This document shows positions 15,026 through 16,047 of a stretch of DNA of 16,047 nt, piece by piece; position 1 is the stretch's first letter, and each line of letters opens with the position of its first letter. Source of the stretch: Silvanigrellales bacterium (lineage in GTDB: Bacteria; Bdellovibrionota_B; Oligoflexia; Silvanigrellales; Silvanigrellaceae); NCBI GenBank assembly GCA_028285285.1, contig JANQPW010000006.1, positions 1 through 16,047 on the forward strand, written 5' to 3'. The notes under the pieces are model-generated. The model was not told the DNA's origin and searched no databases. It saw nothing but the letters and a program-made list of their open reading frames with translations. The position numbers and the translations under genes were made by a program.

Positions 15026-16047
15026 ATGGCAATGGCTCCAGAACCTCACTCACAACGTAAGCGCCAAATGATGCCTCATTTTCAGTTGAGTCGCTTGAGT
15101 CGAATCCAAGAGTCGCTCGCCACTCTCATTCAAAGTGCACTCGATAGACTAGAGGAAAATCAAACAGTCTACACAGGCCAACTCACACAGGATCTCACCC
15201 TTGAGGTGATCTGTACTCTCATTTGTGAACGAGAGTCTATTGAAGATCTTCAACCTCTAATGAAACAAATGAAACTCTTTTTGAATCGTTGCGGCTCGCC
15301 AGTTGTTTTGCTGCCAGTCTCTCTTCCCTTTTTTCGAATGAAGTGGCTTGCAAAATCTCCCTATTCTCAGTTTGAGCGCATCCGTCAAGATCTCTTTTCT
15401 GAAATTCAGAAGATCATTCAAGGTCGATTGGGTGAAAAGGCAGACTCAACGAGTGAAGAGAAAGGCAGAGTTGATATCCTGGGTGCTCTTCTCTCTATGA
15501 AAGACGAAGAAAAGAGTCTCATTAGTCACGAAGAGGTAGCCGAGCACTTCTACACCCTGACCTTTGCGGGACACGAAACAACTGCTTCAACGCTTGCTTG
15601 GGCGATCTATCAGTTAGAACACAGCTCCTATGGAAAAAAGCTAACAGCAAGACTCAGAAACGAAGCAAGTCGGTGGTCAGCGGATCGCATGTGCCAAGAC
15701 GAAGAAATTGATGCTTTCGTAAAAGAGGTGCTGCGACGATATCCGGCAGTTCCCCTTGGGGCTCCACGCAGACTGACCAAACCACTTCAACTCCGCGGCA
15801 AGGGTGTCTCTGAGGGAGTGATCTTAAGCAACGCCATCTACCTCACACACACTCATGCCGAAGTCTATCCAAAGCCTTTCGAATTTCACCCGGAACGATT
15901 CTTAGAGCGAGAGTACTCAAGCAGTGAGTTTCAACCTTTTTGTGGCGGCATCGAAAGTTGTCTCGGTTGGGGCTTGTCTCTGTTCGAACTTAAAATTGCA
16001 ATCTACAAGATCGCCACACAGTTTGACATCTTACCGGCGCCTTATCC
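15026..16047 (+). CDS. Cytochrome P450, 5' end truncated or frameshifted, 3' end outside window
   Basis: The frame is open to the window edge. From the ATG at 15026 it gives 340 residues of a heme-thiolate monooxygenase: helix-I motif AGHETT (181-186), the ExxR pair E234/R237, PERF (289-292) and the heme loop with C312 (FCGGIESCLG, 305-314). All core marks are present except the conserved heme-loop Arg, which is E310. Only some 25 C-terminal residues should be missing at the right edge. The N-terminus is short: family members have about 85 more residues before this point. The preceding codons (back to 14894) also read as P450, so 15026 is a fallback start, with GGAG 11 nt upstream. The gene may be inactive, or may have a sequencing error. 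Substrate and redox partners are unknown. Confidence 0.8.
   Translation, partial: MAMAPEPHSQRKRQMMPHFQLSRLSRIQESLATLIQSALDRLEENQTVYTGQLTQDLTLEVICTLICERESIEDLQPLMKQMKLFLNRCGSPVVLLPVSLPFFRMKWLAKSPYSQFERIRQDLFSEIQKIIQGRLGEKADSTSEEKGRVDILGALLSMKDEEKSLISHEEVAEHFYTLTFAGHETTASTLAWAIYQLEHSSYGKKLTARLRNEASRWSADRMCQDEEIDAFVKEVLRRYPAVPLGAPRRLTKPLQLRGKGVSEGVILSNAIYLTHTHAEVYPKPFEFHPERFLEREYSSSEFQPFCGGIESCLGWGLSLFELKIAIYKIATQFDILPAPY

Overview
The window comes from a Gram-negative bacterium of moderate GC content. It has secreted and lipoprotein-type leader peptides, clear Shine-Dalgarno sites, a Tat-exported molybdenum hydroxylase and a c-type cytochrome. The many orphan lipoproteins and secreted proteins fit a former-deltaproteobacterial lineage such as Bdellovibrionota or Myxococcota. 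That placement is an inference from style; there is no rRNA or other marker to test it.

Layout: (1) 1-2337, minus strand: a small secreted protein followed by a large secreted HExxH protein that runs off the left edge, probably one operon. (2) 2338-2669: divergent intergenic region. (3) 2670-3551, plus strand: an orphan lipoprotein. (4) 3641-7741, minus strand: a tight operon of a 2Fe-2S subunit, a Tat-exported molybdopterin subunit of the isoquinoline-oxidoreductase type, and a TetA-like MFS exporter. (5) 7742-7920: short intergenic region with a 52-codon orphan ORF. (6) 7921-10476, minus strand: a two-ring Clp/Hsp100 ATPase with ClpC-like features. (7) 10683-11390, minus strand: an acidic-linker lipoprotein. 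(8) 11698-12942, plus strand: a secreted leucine-rich-repeat-like protein. (9) 12998-14794, minus strand: a probable lipoprotein with a CxxCH heme motif, cut in two by one in-frame TAG. (10) 14795 to the end: a divergent intergenic region with a perfect inverted repeat, then a cytochrome P450 whose 5' end looks truncated and frameshifted and whose 3' end leaves the window.

The best-understood unit is the hydroxylase-exporter operon: the two subunits would form a periplasmic Mo/Fe-S oxidoreductase for an N-heterocycle or aldehyde, and the MFS protein may move a substrate, product or unrelated drug. The Clp ATPase is a housekeeping unfoldase. The right end carries two adjacent, divergently oriented genes that both look damaged (amber stop, frameshift), which suggests local gene decay or sequencing errors. 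I see no rRNA, tRNA, CRISPR array, insertion sequence or prophage gene. I do not see a convincing complete new system; the amber-split cytochrome, the altered Clp pore loop and the secreted HExxH pair are the parts most worth a second look.
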